Shown: positions 49,745 to 60,899, numbered from the stretch's first letter. The stretch: 64,000 nt of DNA from Lepidostoma basale (GCA_022606425.2 JAHDVF020000465.1:248001-312000), one strand, 5' to 3'. A program made the numbers and translations. The notes: generated by a model from the letters alone, not told the origin.

Positions 49745-50392
49745 AGATACAACATGGACCAACTTTATTAACAAACAGAAAATTAGGTACAGAATGGACC
49801 AACTCAATGCCCGCACTTATAGGAAGGAATCCGGTTTACTCGGATAATTCTCTCCCATCTATCAAAATTGAAACAAATTTCTCAAATACCTAGTGAGAGG
49901 GACATAAGTAAAAAAATCAAAATATATGAAGAAATTTTTGTTTTTTAAAAACTCTAACGACCTAATCCAAAAATCTGAAAATGGATGAATCTATAATGCC
50001 GACAAACTCTGGAACCCTTGGGAAGCTGTTATATCAAGGGCTACAGACACCATTTTCCACAAATCTTCAACAAGAACCTCACATGTCTCCAAAAATGAAC
50101 GATCCATTTAAACGAAGATAGGACAATCAATATTCTATTGCAAAACTGGATATTTTAGTTTCACAGGTGTGTCCCAATGGAACTGTAACTTTTTCTAACA
50201 TTCACTTTTTAATTTTCACAACATACAAGTATAATAATTATGATTCCCACAAAATAGCGTGAGGAGTGTTTTCAACATCATAAAACAGTTTCTTTATATC
50301 ACTAATTAAGATTGGTATTGATGACTCGGGGTGCATTCACGATCTGGTGCACGAAGAATAATGTTTCAGGAGTGAATAGCGGGCGGGTTGGC
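49745..50392. other. 3' flank of SmD3, nothing recognised
   Basis: Unassigned. No AATAAA was identified close to the SmD3 stop on the minus strand. Confidence 0.3.
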
Positions 50393-50484
50393 TTATCTTC
50401 TGGAGGGGCCCGCACCTCCCTGCCAGGCCCCGCGGCCTCCCCGGTGTGCACTCATCCCGGGGCCCCCTCGCCCGCGACCGGCAA
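50393..50484 (-). CDS. SmD3: SmD3 exon 2 (RG-rich tail)
   Basis: Acceptor TTCTAG on the minus strand. The first two bases complete a Val codon, then AGRGRGGPGMSAHRGGRGAW, QGGAGPSRR and TAA at 50395-50393. RG/GRG dipeptides are the substrate type for symmetric arginine dimethylation, which promotes SMN-dependent Sm ring assembly. GRGAWQGG resembles the insect form of the tail. The intron is 50485-50690 (206 bp). The exon is very GC-rich compared with exon 1. Confidence 0.9.
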
Positions 50485-50690
50485 CTAGAACGCAAACATC
50501 ACAATACGCTGTCAATACGACGGACAATACAAAGACTGGAACTAATGCAAAATAATTATAAGCAGTTGAATTTGCATGTTTAATAGATCCGAGAGAAAAT
50601 GAAAACATCAATCCTGATTCTGTCTTAATGCGATAGGGGTGGTAATAAAGATACAGAATAATATTGAATAATTATATGATAAATACAAAC

Positions 50691-51003
50691 CTTGAGCTCT
50701 TAGAATTGCACTTTTGCCTCTTCCCGCCGAGCCGGGTTTAGCTCCTTGACGTTTAAACATCGGAGCATTTTTCAACATATCTGGTAGTATTAAAAACCGT
50801 ATTTTAGATCCGCGGATGTACACATTTTCCAATTGTGCGATTCTTCCATCCCGATAGGTCACGGTGATTTGAGTCATTTGACAATTCATATTATCCTCGG
50901 CTTCTATTAATTTCCCTCTGTATACTTCGCCGGTATTTGTTTCGCACGTAACTATATGACCTTCCGCTTCGTGAAGAACTTTAATAGGCACTCCGATCGA
51001 CAT
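50691..51003 (-). CDS. SmD3: Small nuclear ribonucleoprotein SmD3, exon 1
   Basis: Core Sm protein of the spliceosomal U1, U2, U4 and U5 snRNPs; it forms the D3-B pair in the heptameric ring around the snRNA Sm site. Starts [20 protein letters not shown] and contains the complete Sm fold: Sm1 ([20 protein letters not shown]) and Sm2 ([20 protein letters not shown]), then [16 protein letters not shown]. It ends in phase 1 before GTTTGT on the minus strand. With exon 2 the protein is 134 residues, close to the usual length. No disruption. ZNHIT2 starts 1.75 kb away in the opposite direction. Confidence 0.97.
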
Positions 51004-52758
51004 ATTGATAGTTTTCCTATGGAATTTACGATTAACCAGTCAAAATTATCACCAATAACAATCGATGAATCAAGATATAAATAATGGTTTCAAAACGTAT
51101 AAAATACGCTGAAGACAAAATCAAAACGTTCAAATGTTGCCATGTAACGTTAACTGTTTATTCCTTATTTATGTTTTGTTTTTCCTAAAGAAGAAATTTC
51201 GTTAAAATAATATATGTAGATTGTCGTTATATAAATATAAGAATTTTGTAACACGAAGAACAAAAATGTGCGAAGTATTCTCTCCAGTGACAGATATAAA
51301 CGAAGTGTTAATTCAATTAATATTTATTAGTGCGAGAAATTTAAATGAAAATAGATAACAGAGAAATGTATTTTGGCTTGATGTACGTATGTGATGTGAA
51401 TCTTATATGAAACTCTGCGAGATGTGATATAGGATTAAACTGTTTAGATTTGTTGATTTATTACATATGAACTTATTCATTAAAACGTTTCCCCCTATAC
51501 ATTATATTTTGTATATGTTGGTTTTGTAGACTTATTTAATTATTAGTTGACATGATGTGATATTCATTAGCTGTTCTTAGTGTTCAACGAAGATTGACCT
51601 TCACAAATATTATTCATCATGTGGCTGAAGAGTCCAATCCTTAACACACAAACTCTGGAGCATCTAAAGCATAGGATTAAGTGAATGGAGCCGCCGCTAT
51701 CTCCCGATGATCCTTCCATTCTTATTTTCTATATGCGGCGTCGTCTCTGATCTGTGCTTTTGAAATCTTGCGTGCCTTTATAAACAGTTATTTTCCAACT
51801 AAGTAACTGTTATTGTTGGTCCTTTGAAGGTTCACCATTAAAGTACCCAGCCCAGGTGCAGTTGTCACAGAATAATAGCGGTCTCATTGAGTCCAGCAAA
51901 TAAGTCCTCATTTGTCCATTTGTTCTATCATTTTATATTTAGGATTCTTTACAGAAAATGTGGATGTTACCGCTTAAGTGCTTTTATATTTCTTCTATAT
52001 GGGGTCCACGTTTTCGAGGCCTACAGGAGTGTTGGCAGAACACCGGTCTTGTAACGAACTGAAACTGTATATTGATGACTTGATAATATATATTTTTCTC
52101 ATATTATGCCTAATTAGAATTCTGTATTGGTTGAAATATATAGCTACCCAAATATACCAAGTGTAGGATGGTTTTATATTGGGTGTCTTTTACATATATT
52201 AGGGATGTAGCAACATTAAGAAATTTTGATATTAGACTTGTCTTTCCAATGTTGACCATTAGTTTCATCAACTCGTACGCTTCCACAAACATATTGACAA
52301 CATCTCGAAGAAACTCCTCAGTGTCGAAGTAGACAGCAGCGTCATATATATATAGTTCAGTAATGGACGGGTAATGGGTGTTGCTTTTGGATTGAAACCT
52401 TTTTAGGTAAGAAGAGATATTTTTCGATACGCTATGAACACTAGTTGGTACATCTAGTATTGTAAACTAACATCTATTTAGAATTGAGTAACTGCGTAAT
52501 TGGTTAAAGGAAATCGTTCTCATATATTTAATTAAAAATTATTTAATTAATAATTAGAAGAAAAAAAATTAATTCGCTTATTTTCTGCTTTCAGATAATA
52601 ACAATTGTCTATGGTGCTATAATGTGAATTTGTACATGTAAACATAACCTTATTTTTTTCCCCGGTTGAATATCGTTTAAGCCGAACAGATTAATCTTCG
52701 ATAATTCATATTATTTTGTTTTTGTGCTTTATTTGTGAAAGTGCTTTAATTATTCAAA
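51004..52758. other. Divergent intergenic region of SmD3 and ZNHIT2
   Basis: Should hold both promoters. I see no clear TATA box or named element next to either start. At 52217-52345 the minus strand reads YDAAVYFDTEEFLRDVVNMF and LMVNIGKTSLI, resembling a decayed RT motif C/D region, so part of the interval is probably retroelement relic. Confidence 0.5.
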
Positions 52759-52805
52759 ATGTCTGATCAGATTATGTCTGAAAATTCCCAAAAAATATGC
52801 AAAAT
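52759..52805 (+). CDS. ZNHIT2: ZNHIT2 exon 1
   Basis: Start codon in TCAAAATGTCT, then SDQIMSENSQKICK and the first two bases of an Ile codon, before the donor GTAAGA. It supplies the first cysteine of the zinc finger (ICKIC), completed by exon 2. A downstream ATG at 52774 is in frame; the first ATG is preferred for context. The exon is only 47 nt. Confidence 0.85.
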
Positions 52806-52897
52806 GTAAGATTTATGTGTTGTTATAATAGAAATAACCTCAAATTATGATTGTTTTCTATAATAATTGTTTTCACAAATGTTCTGCTTCCTTACAG

Positions 52898-53489
52898 TTG
52901 TGAACAGAACGTAAGCAAATACTGCTGCCCCCGTTGCAATGTTCTGTATTGCTCCATGGATTGTTACAAAGCCGAAAGTCATATGCAATGTTCAGAAAGT
53001 TTTTATAGAGATTGTATAAACGAAGAAATGGGTATCATGGACTGTGATATTTCAGCAAAAAAGAGGATGATGGAGATATTATCCAAAATGCGTTCCGAAG
53101 AAGAAATGGACTTGGAAAATCCCGAAAAGTTTTTGGAATTATTAAACGATGACGAGAATCAAGATTCACAAGATGGAAGTGAGGAAGATGAGGCGAAAGA
53201 TTCGGACGATGGAGATTCCATACCAGATTTGGCCGCCCGGTTAAAAGACGTCGATTTGGATGATGCAGATAAGGTCTGGCATCTATTAACGGAAGATGAA
53301 AAGAAAGATTTTGAATCTATATTAAATTCTGGCGATGTCACTAAGATCCTTCCAAGTTGGCAACCGTGGTGGCTGTACCGCAGGCCCAAGCTACTAATAG
53401 AGGAGGTCGGAGCTACTCAACCGGTGGAAGACTATCGGGCGCAATGTCCTAAACTTATTCAACATATCCAAGATTTTTCTTGTCTCTCG
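52898..53489 (+). CDS. ZNHIT2: ZNHIT2 exon 2 (zf-HIT domain and acidic linker)
   Basis: Zinc finger HIT domain-containing protein 2, a cofactor that links the R2TP/HSP90 chaperone machinery to assembly of U5 snRNP components. Acceptor CTTACAG, then CEQNVSKYCCPRCNVLYCSM, DCYKAESHMQCSESFY: the C-x2-C, C-x2-C, C-x3-C, H-x3-C arrangement of the zf-HIT fold. It continues into acidic low-complexity sequence (DDENQDSQDGSEEDEAKDSD) and KILPSWQPWWLYRRPKLLIE. The WQPWW motif is typical of this family. Phase 0 end at TCG before GTAAAA. AT-rich codon use. Confidence 0.95.
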
Positions 53490-53707
53490 GTAAAATCCTA
53501 TATCTAATTATTTTCATATGCATTAAAATTTTGTGAAAAATATGTTTTGCCTTCATATTCCTGGCTAATACTGACAACAATTAATATCTGATATACCACA
53601 CTCAAATTTAAAATATTTTATTTGTACTGAAGGTAATACAAAATTTCCGGATGTCATCATGATTTTTAAATAGAGTTTAACTGGCATTGTTCATATTGAT
53701 CTTCCAG

Positions 53708-53962
53708 TCTGAAGAATGTGATATCATTTACCAATGTTTAAATAATTTTCAGAAACAAAAGCCCGCGGCGTGTGTCAAGTACAACCTACTGAATGTGCTG
53801 GCAGCGTATGTGTTCACTGCCAGGATTTTCAACGGAGATCACCTCGCTTCCGAAGCTGAGGCGGTGTCCTGCCTCGTGGCCATCTGCAGTAATCTTAAGA
53901 CGGGAGCTAATTTTGAAGACTCGGCAACTGCTGTGGAATCAGTGATACAAGAGTGTCAGAAC
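53708..53962 (+). CDS. ZNHIT2: ZNHIT2 exon 3
   Basis: Begins after TCTTCCAG: SEECDIIYQCLNNFQKQKPA, ACVKYNLLNVLAAYVFTARI, FNGDHLASEAEAVSCLVAIC and ends IQECQN before GTAAGT. 85 codons, phase 0 both ends. Mostly alpha-helical in character, corresponding to the conserved C-terminal region of ZNHIT2; no separate named domain. Confidence 0.93.
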
Positions 53963-54089
53963 GTAAGTGTCCATTATACTAATTGAATATCTGAAGAAAC
54001 TATCGGTGGTGGTCTAAGGGATAGAATGCTTCTCTCCTGATCCAAAAGATCAATCTTAATTTAAATCTTTTTCAAATTAAAATAATATA

Positions 54090-54160
54090 AAACATCACAC
54101 CACCTCCTCTAAGGTGTAGGCAGAAATAATGTACCGCCAGACTATTCTTTCCTGACATAC
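54090..54160 (-). mobile_element. RTE-like tail scrap in ZNHIT2 intron 3
   Basis: ACATCACACCACCTCCTCTA, AGGTGTAGGCAGAAATAATG and ACCGCCAGACTATTCTTTCC are a diverged form of the CATCACGCCGTCTCCCC...GGTAGGCAGAAAGAATGG retrotransposon end. Confidence 0.6.
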
Positions 54161-54531
54161 TTTTCTTTTTTTTAATTTTTTATATCTACTAAATTAATTA
54201 ATGTTAAATTACATTTCAAAATACATATTTATATTATATAATATATATATTAACCATTTTTATTTTTATTATTGTTTCTCTTTCACTCATTATGAAGAAA
54301 GTTTCTTGTGCTACGGAGAGGAGTATCTGGTTGCTTCTTTAATGTTCATACATCCTTTCTAGGTTTGAATATTTACAGACAGAGATGTGTAGCACAGAGT
54401 AGCAAGTTCAGTGGTATCAAATTGTCAGCTGCTATTTATTAGGGATGCCGAGGTCTCCGCCGTAGAAACGTGTAGACCCGGTGCACATGATTGTGTCAAT
54501 AAATCAAGCAATGTGTTTATTTTTTCTTCAG

Positions 54532-54891
54532 AACCCCTCTCTTATTGGCAGCATGGACCCAGAGATTAAAAACATCATCCGACACGACGTGCGCTGTCTC
54601 GTCACCGGCCCTGAAGACTCAAATAAAACCTTCTACTTGAACTGTGCGCTCGCCGACCTCCACGCATTACTGGCCGCAGTGTCCAGGAGCAGCAGAGCGT
54701 CCCAGAAGGACAAATCACAAAATGAAATGAAAGGAGAATTTCAGAAACGATTCGCCGACCACAAGTTACAGAATCTGTCGACGGTGCCTAAAGACAAAAT
54801 TAAATTGTGTGTTAAAAAGTTACAATATTATTTGTCATATATAAAAAGTCATAGCAATGAAATTTGCTTAGATACTGAACTATCTTCCTAA
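54532..54891 (+). CDS. ZNHIT2: ZNHIT2 exon 4 (C-terminus)
   Basis: Starts after TTTTTCTTCAG: NPSLIGSMDPEIKNIIRHDV, RCLVTGPEDSNKTFYLNCAL, ADLHALLAAVSR, and ends CLDTELSS and TAA at 54889-54891. The four exons sum to 1254 nt, 418 codons including the stop, near the usual ZNHIT2 length of about 400 residues. No frameshift; the gene appears intact. It follows a 569-bp intron carrying a retroelement scrap. Confidence 0.94.
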   Translation, partial: NPSLIGSMDPEIKNIIRHDVRCLVTGPEDSNKTFYLNCALADLHALLAAVSRSSRASQKDKSQNEMKGEFQKRFADHKLQNLSTVPKDKIKLCVKKLQYYLSYIKSHSNEICLDTELSS

Positions 54892-55110
54892 TCAAGGTTT
54901 GTGCCTCTGTATTATGTATTTATTACATATTTTGTTATTATTTGAAAAGTGCACACTGTTTACCAAGCAAACATTATTTAAAAATCAAATATTTTAATTC
55001 CACTGCGGTGCTAATGTGTTAATATTTATTATGATGAATTATTTGTATTCGAGTGACAGCATTTCTGTGATTTTGTTTAAAAAATATATTCTTAAGATGT
55101 TTTATTATAT
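54892..55110. other. ZNHIT2 3' flank
   Basis: AT-rich, no ORF. Probable 3' UTR, but no canonical AATAAA was seen in it. Confidence 0.35.
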
Positions 55111-55111
55111 A

Positions 55112-55505
55112 GGTGTTTTTTTTTAGAGGTATACAATACCTACATATTCAAAATAAAAAAAAAACATTAAAATAATGTTAATGTCTATGATATTGGCTTT
55201 ATTTAATAGATAATTTTATGCGATTATTGTTTAAATATGATTTCGGGCATATGAGCGCCACGGCTAGCTCGAATGAAGCGCAACCGTGAAATCCAATTTT
55301 CGACAATTGTCGTCTTTGTGGATGCGTATTATCCACTAGAGTGTACGTGGTGCGAAAATGATCCACGGTCTTCCGAATTACTTGCTCGGATGGACGATTA
55401 TGTCGACCATAAAATGGACGTAGTGTACGATAAGTTTGGCGAACCGAACCATGATTTTCAAAATAAATTTGCATAATTTGCAAGTAGTGCATCATCACCA
55501 CAAGT
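55112..55505 (-). mobile_element. Mariner-type element with transposase fragment
   Basis: Left end AGGTGTTTTTTTTTAGAGGT, then the same subterminal sequence as 4331-4637. The minus strand at 55500-55290 encodes FENHGSVRQTYRTLRPFYGR, HNRPSEQVIRKTVDHFRTTY and TLVDNTHPQRR, the N-terminal helix-turn-helix region found in a mariner-related transposase group. The catalytic domain and the other end are absent. Confidence 0.8.
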
Positions 55506-55649
55506 ATAGAAAAAATGATTAATATGTCATCATCTGGAATTGTCTGACAGTATGTTGGTAACGTTCCTAAATATGTTTTGGGGAAAAAATGTATTTTATC
55601 TTTTAGGATTAAGTTACAGATATATTGTAATATTGAAGGTTTGTTATAT

Positions 55650-55765
55650 TTTAGGGATGCAACATATATCGCTTTACTAGAGCATTATTCATCTGCTTTG
55701 ATGATGCTCTAACAAAGCAAAACAAATGATCTAAAAATATGATGATACTTGTATAAAATGAAATC
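55650..55765 (+). repeat. Hammerhead-like hairpin, degraded
   Basis: TTGATGATGCTCTAACAAAG then CAAAACAAATGATC. The box, hairpin (GCT/AGC) and AAAAC are recognisable, but GAAA has become AAAA. An inverted GAGCATTATTCATCTGC lies just left. Confidence 0.45.
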
Positions 55766-56289
55766 AATATTAATTAACATTCTTGTTTACACAACAATAG
55801 ATATACATCTTGCACAGACACAGACACTGTACTCTGTACTGTACTGCACTGCACTGCACATGACTGAATATCTTTGTTCTTGGTACGCCCGTATTGTATA
55901 GTATTTAGTATTTTAAATTTCCCTTTGTCTCTACACATACACTCATGGTCAGCTATCCAGTTTAATTCAGTAAATAGCTCATCTAAAGATGTCTTTCCTG
56001 ACCACTATTTTATCCTATAGTTGTGATGTCATCCTTTAACTTTAACTTGACTGTGTGTTTATCTTTTATCAATACATACTACCATATCAATAGACTAACT
56101 TTGATATCCTCAATGGAATGGGAAGATGTAACAGCGCACATATTTTTCCATACAAAATACTGCTCTAACATGTTTTACTGATCACTTAAATAAAATGTAT
56201 TCGGTCATTTAATTCAATTGTTTATTCAAAAATTAATAGGGTTTACAATACTGCTTAAAGAAAATAAATAATAACAATATTGGGAAACA

Positions 56290-56930
56290 TCTAATAAGAA
56301 AATGAATGCTCGATGGAAGGATTGCTCTAGCCAACTGTTGTGGGAAGCTGGGAATGGGTGATATAGGGAGACTACAGAATATAATGAAGATAACCGATGA
56401 CCAGTTTGACTTCACTCCGGGCAACAGATGCTACCCATGCGGTGAGATGTAGGTACAATGGAATAATACTGTAAAAGTCGCAAAAACTTGCATCTTCTCT
56501 TTATTGACCCGGAGAAAGCTTTTGACAGAGTTCCTCAGAAGGCGGCTTGTCAAGCTGCTAGGGCGCAGAGAGTCCCAGAATATTATATTAAATAAAAACA
56601 GGACACGTAGGAGCATGTCACCACACAAGTCAAGGGTCCGGAGGGAAGAGGTGAGGCTTTCAAGGTGTGCCATCTATCCTCGCATTGAGGTGAGGGTGGA
56701 CATAAGATAACGCGCTAATGCTGGGAACTGCTAACGTGATCGTGTAAGTAACACCGCAATCCGAGAGGTCTGTGAGGTTCAAGATGGGGGAAAAAACATC
56801 GACGGTACTGGTACCAACACACGCATACAATAAATCGGTCTGGCTCAAATGTCGCACACCAAGCGGTATTCTTGCGACACAAGGATGCCCATAGGAGGCC
56901 TACAATGCTTTACGGTGCTTAAACCCCGTT
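56290..56930 (+). mobile_element. Reverse transcriptase relic
   Basis: Shifting frames give DDQFDFTPGNR, LHLLFIDPEKAFDRVPQKAA (motif A region) and, after about 56700, VSNTAIREVCEVQDG, matching RVRNTRMREICEVEDI of 24945-25348. Heavily mutated. Confidence 0.65.
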
Positions 56931-56934
56931 GTGC

Positions 56935-57090
56935 GGCCGACTTCATTTGCAGTCGACAAAATGGTCTCGAGCTACGACGGTTGGCTACATTTACAGCCCA
57001 GGCAGATAGTCGAACTTCATCGTAATATTACGTACAATTTAGTAGGAAGGAACAATGTATAAAGGTTTATACGATACGTTCAAATCTCTC
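56935..57090. other. Short unassigned interval
   Basis: ATTACGTACAATTTAGTA, then AACAATGTATAAAGG and ATACGTTCAAAT recur at 57732-57790, so this flank is duplicated around the family B relic. Confidence 0.45.
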
Positions 57091-57092
57091 TC

Positions 57093-57600
57093 CGGTCTCA
57101 ATCTAGCGATTGGTCTGCAGCAAGGCGACGCGTCTCCTCTTCCACTCCGCTCGATCCTCGGCAACTCTCTTCAACCTCGCATAAGAGATGCAGCCCATAT
57201 CTCGGTAAATCTGGTCTAGGCACTCTTGGCGAGGTCGTCCTCTGCCAATCGATCCCTCGACCATTCCCTCGCAACACATTATGCAGGAAACATTCGTGTC
57301 GCAACACATGACCAATCCATCTTGCGCGCCTCTCCGCTATGGTGTTCAACACGTGCCTACTCTCTTCAACTCTGCTGAGAACTTCTTCATTTGTAATGTG
57401 GTCCCTCCATGAAACATGGGCAACTCGTCGGTAGGTCTACACCTCAAATGCCTCTTTTTCGCCCAGGCACCAAGTCTCGCAGCCGTACAGTAAAACACTC
57501 CGCACCGATGTTTTTAAAAAAAAAATTCGGAGGTTCAGGTCTATGTTTGTTGGACTCGAATATTTTAGACTTTTTATTGAAGGCAAGTTTAGCCTGGTGA
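57093..57600 (-). mobile_element. Reverse transcriptase C-terminal relic, family B
   Basis: Minus strand: SVLLYGCETWCLGEKEAFEV, MLNTIAERRARWIGHVLRHE, GRGRPRQECLDQIYRDMGCI and RLKRVAEDRAEWKRR in two frames. Same family as 8908-9315 and 28672-29190 but a more diverged subfamily. Confidence 0.8.
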
Positions 57601-57714
57601 ATACGACTATCGACGTCTTTCTTGGATCGACCATCCCATGTAATACTGCTGCTGCTGCTGGTGAATACGACTATCGACGTCTTTCTTGGATCGACCATCC
57701 CATGTAATACTGCT
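57594..57714. repeat. Tandem duplication, 57 bp with GCT spacer
   Basis: CTGGTGAATACGACTATCGA through CATGTAATACTGCT occurs at 57594-57650 and again, identically, at 57658-57714, offset 64 bp, separated by GCTGCTG. The unit is RT-relic sequence (KSSLH/DSRIHQ region on minus). Confidence 0.85.
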
Positions 57715-57729
57715 CCCCAGGTAAACAAA

Positions 57730-58195
57730 TATTACGTACAATTTAGTAGAAAGGAACTAATGTATAAAGGTTGGTACGATACGTTCAAATATCAACTGCA
57801 AATGTAGTCAGCCGCACGATGGGGGTTAAAAAGGTTCACGAGCTGAAGCTCCGCGTGATTGAAATGAAAATGCTCTGATGGGCTGGAGGCGTCATCGGAC
57901 AAAATTCGGAACAAGCATATCTGGGTCAGTTTTAAGGTCGCCCCTATAATACTCGTAGATAAGGTTGAGGAAACCAGATTATAATGCTTTGGACACGTCA
58001 TGACCTCGTCAGAGTCTACTCAGAGAGCAAACCCATCACTGCGTCCTGGAGACATCACGTAAGAAGGCCGACCGCACTTAAAGTGGGAAAAGGCAAAGAG
58101 CAAGAAGAGGTCATAACGGAAGCCAATGATATGTATGCGGAGCCATAGCACAGAATTGAAGACGTTCCTTAAGTCCAAGCTCAAAAACGTAAGAG
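57730..58195. other. Decayed retroelement scraps
   Basis: CTTTGGACACGTCATGACCT at 57989 translates as a GHVM-type RT tail followed by EGRPHLKWEK in another frame. Otherwise unassigned. Confidence 0.35.
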
Positions 58196-58199
58196 GATT

Positions 58200-58580
58200 A
58201 ATCAGATGATTTGAACATATGGAACGAATGGACGAGAAATTGTTAAAAAGTTGTTTGGACTTTGATCTTCTGGCTTACAGAGGTTCAGCTCTAATGGCTA
58301 TTTCTCTTACATCTGTAGGAAGCATTGTTGAAAATGTGATTTGGTAGTTGTTTTATGCGGGGCATGCATATAAGAGAAGTTGCATAAGAAAAAGAAGCCG
58401 AGGAAAACATGGCATGATCAAATTAATCAATTACTAAAAGGCGACCACATTCGAAGTCGGAAAAATCGACGTGCTACAATACCATGCATGAACATAGAGA
58501 AAGTTCGAGAGGTAAGTCATCCTCTCCGCCTACCCCTCCAGGGAAACCGCCTGGTTATTTAGGGTGGATGGTTATTTAGT
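58200..58580 (+). mobile_element. RTE-like retrotransposon tail, interrupted
   Basis: RRINQMI-EHMERMDEKLLKSCLD at 58203-58262, then an unrelated 115-bp insert, then KKPRKTWHDQINQLLKGDHI and RSRKNRRA at 58390-58475, and a degraded tail to GGTTATTTAGTTAAATAG. The insert (58258-58360) matches 59468-59560. Confidence 0.7.
58258..58350 (+). repeat. Dispersed repeat, copy 1 of 2
   Basis: ATCTTCTGGCTTACAGAGGT and TCAGCTCTAATGGCTATTTC, then AACATTGTTGAAAA-like sequence recur at 59476-59545. It is inserted within an RTE-like tail. Family unknown. Confidence 0.55.
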
Positions 58581-58584
58581 TAAA

Positions 58585-59185
58585 TAGTTTCATAATTAGG
58601 TTTCATTCAGATCATGAAATAATTGTTAGCCCTATATTTGAAGGCTACTAAATTTACAATGTGCAGTATAGGTAGGTACATAGTACGGATGGTATTTATG
58701 GCGTCACTTATCGTTTCCAATGACCGCAAGTTCTAATGTAAAACATCTTACAGTCGTGATATAAAATTACACGCTGTACCAGGAACAAATTATGACTTAC
58801 CCACCTTTATATCGTATTCATGTGTTTTATCGTATTAAATCATCTCTGTGAATTATATTCCCCTTAATATAAACATGTTTATTATTGATGTCCGGTTTAT
58901 CCAACAACAAATTCGCAGAAACATTGTACCTACCTAGTAGTGTCGCTTCCAAGATTTGGTGTACAAAATAATGTCGATGAAAGACCATCTAATGACGTCA
59001 CCCTGCACACTGCTCTGTTTCCTAAATTTTAGACGCCAACATTTCTGAACGCAGCACGCTCCCATAGCACGCGTGCTATGGGAGCCATATCAGCACGCGC
59101 ATAGGATCAGTTTGTCCTGAACTGATCCTATATTTGGTACAGAATACGATCGATATCTCTGCTATTAAACTTTCGATGTGATAAA
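58585..59185. other. No recognised gene
   Basis: A perfect 14-bp-arm inverted repeat CATAGCACGCG/CGCGTGCTATG sits at 59064-59087. Nothing else is recognised. Confidence 0.35.
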
Positions 59186-59189
59186 AAGT

Positions 59190-59400
59190 ATAAGAAACTC
59201 CGTATTAAGAATCAAATTTTGATGGAATCGTCCGTTTTCTAGCAGTTTTATTTTAATTTATAAAGACGTGTTTTGCCTTGCTAGGGTAGATATTATCAAA
59301 TGCATTAATCCAAATATAACAAATTATTTGTTAATAGCCTAGCAAAGTGGAATACATGACACTTACTCTTCTAAGAAAACCGTTTTTTTTTTAAATATAT
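59190..59400. repeat. GAAACATG-family palindrome, diverged
   Basis: AAACTCCGTATTAAGAATCA, CGTCCGTTTTCTAGCAGTTT, GACGTGTTTTGCCTTGCTAG and AATAGCCTAGCAAAGTGGAA then ACATGACACTTAC. The arms pair imperfectly. Confidence 0.55.
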
Positions 59401-59459
59401 ACATCAGGTGCATGCTTTTTGAAGAATGGATTTATAATAATTATTGGATTGTTGAATCC

Positions 59460-59645
59460 CTCTAATGCTTTCGAACTTGGATCTTCTGGCTTACAGAAGT
59501 TCAGCTCTTATGGCTATTCCTCTTACGTCTGATGGGAACATTGTTGAAAACGGGGACTTGATTTCTATGGCTCGGAGTGTTCCTCTCAAGGATGATCGAT
59601 TTTGGGCGCTTGTGGCGGCTGGGGGTGTTTCGATCGTAATTTGAG
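59460..59645 (+). repeat. Dispersed repeat, copy 2 of 2
   Basis: AACTTGGATCTTCTGGCTTA, AGTTCAGCTCTTATGGCTAT and TCTTACGTCTGATGGGAACA, longer than copy 1. Possibly a non-LTR coding remnant; not assigned. Confidence 0.5.
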
Positions 59646-59649
59646 AGGT

Positions 59650-60425
59650 CTTTTATTGTGGGGTTAAGATGTGAAGGTACTCCTTTTATAAACTCTGAAT
59701 GAATTTATTTATCTATCATCGGGATTCCCTATTCTATGTGCAGTTGTGTGATCCTGGTCCAATACTTAGATCATTATATAAGATGAATCCTTAGTGACAT
59801 CATCGCCGAGTGTAATTGGCTGCGGGGAGCGAAGCGCTGTGCGCCGCCTCTGGGCGAACAACCGTCATAGGCGAGGTCACACCAAGTCTGCAACACCGAC
59901 TGCGACTCCACCTGACCGCGGCTCGGTCCTCACTCCTCAGTGCAATATTGACTTTCGTGTGAAGCGCACGCGCCAACAAGTTATCAAAACAAAAGTACAT
60001 CGTTCATTGAGGAGCCGAAGTTATAAAAATGTTTGCACCTAAACACGTAAGCATTGAAAACAAAATGTGTACATTCTTTAATAATTTCTCTCGCCGCCGC
60101 ATGCCGGATTATTACTCTGTAATAACTGTTTTCTAATAGCCAAGAATTTCCCCCTAGTCATTTCACTCTGTGTTTTCTTGTTAAAACTCACTTTTGTATT
60201 TCTGAAAGTGAATATTGTTGAATGCAAATCAAAATCACGCGGATATATTATAGGTATACCGGTTTTTATAAATATTGCGAAATTTGAACGGCATTCAGTC
60301 TGGGAGAATGCTGAATATTTTAAGTCAATCGAATAGAAGTTTAATGTCGAGTAGGTATTGTGTGTACAAACCAATTCATTCATATGTCTCTACCTGTACG
60401 TGCCAGAGTACGTGCTATGCCGCAT
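59650..60425. other. No recognised gene
   Basis: A GC-richer stretch at 59800-59990 has overlapping open frames on both strands without homology or splice context. Confidence 0.3.
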
Positions 60426-60429
60426 ATGC

Positions 60430-60895
60430 GGAAAACACGACAACAGCAACAACAAACCATCGCGCAGAGAGAATGGACGTCTCTAGTTTCTTCCACATTC
60501 ATACAGCGAGTCATACACGCACGTCGATTCTTCCAACTTCTTGTGGCCGACCATTAAAATTGGATTAATCTGGTCATTCCAAGTTTTCCTCGGTATTCCA
60601 CGACTTCCATCATCCATCATCCATGCGTTCCGTATGTCCAAACCATCGCAGTTATTCTTTCATAATTTTGTTCATAATACTTTCGTCCGCTCTACATTCC
60701 TTCCTTATATCAGCATTTGAAATTCTGTCGTACATCGTTTTACCTCACATGCGTCTTAGGAATCTCATCGTTACCGTATTTATTTTGCTCTCATCCTTCT
60801 TCTGTCAGTTCCATGTTTCACTTCCATACATCAAGGTTGGTACTCTAAGACTCAATTGTGAATGGCCAATTTTGTTTTCATTGATAAATTTTTGA
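60430..60895 (-). mobile_element. RTE-like retrotransposon, B subfamily, (GTT)n tail
   Basis: Plus strand CAACAGCAACAACAAACCAT is the reversed tail. On minus: the RRMRGKTMYDRISNADIRKE region (rc of 60700-60775) and NKIMKE, FGHTERM-like reading. Shortened near the tail. Most similar to 30815-31570. Confidence 0.75.
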
Positions 60896-60899
60896 AATG

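Noticed and set aside
53159..53389. Serine-rich minus-strand ORF
   Set aside because: Antisense of the acidic linker of ZNHIT2 exon 2.
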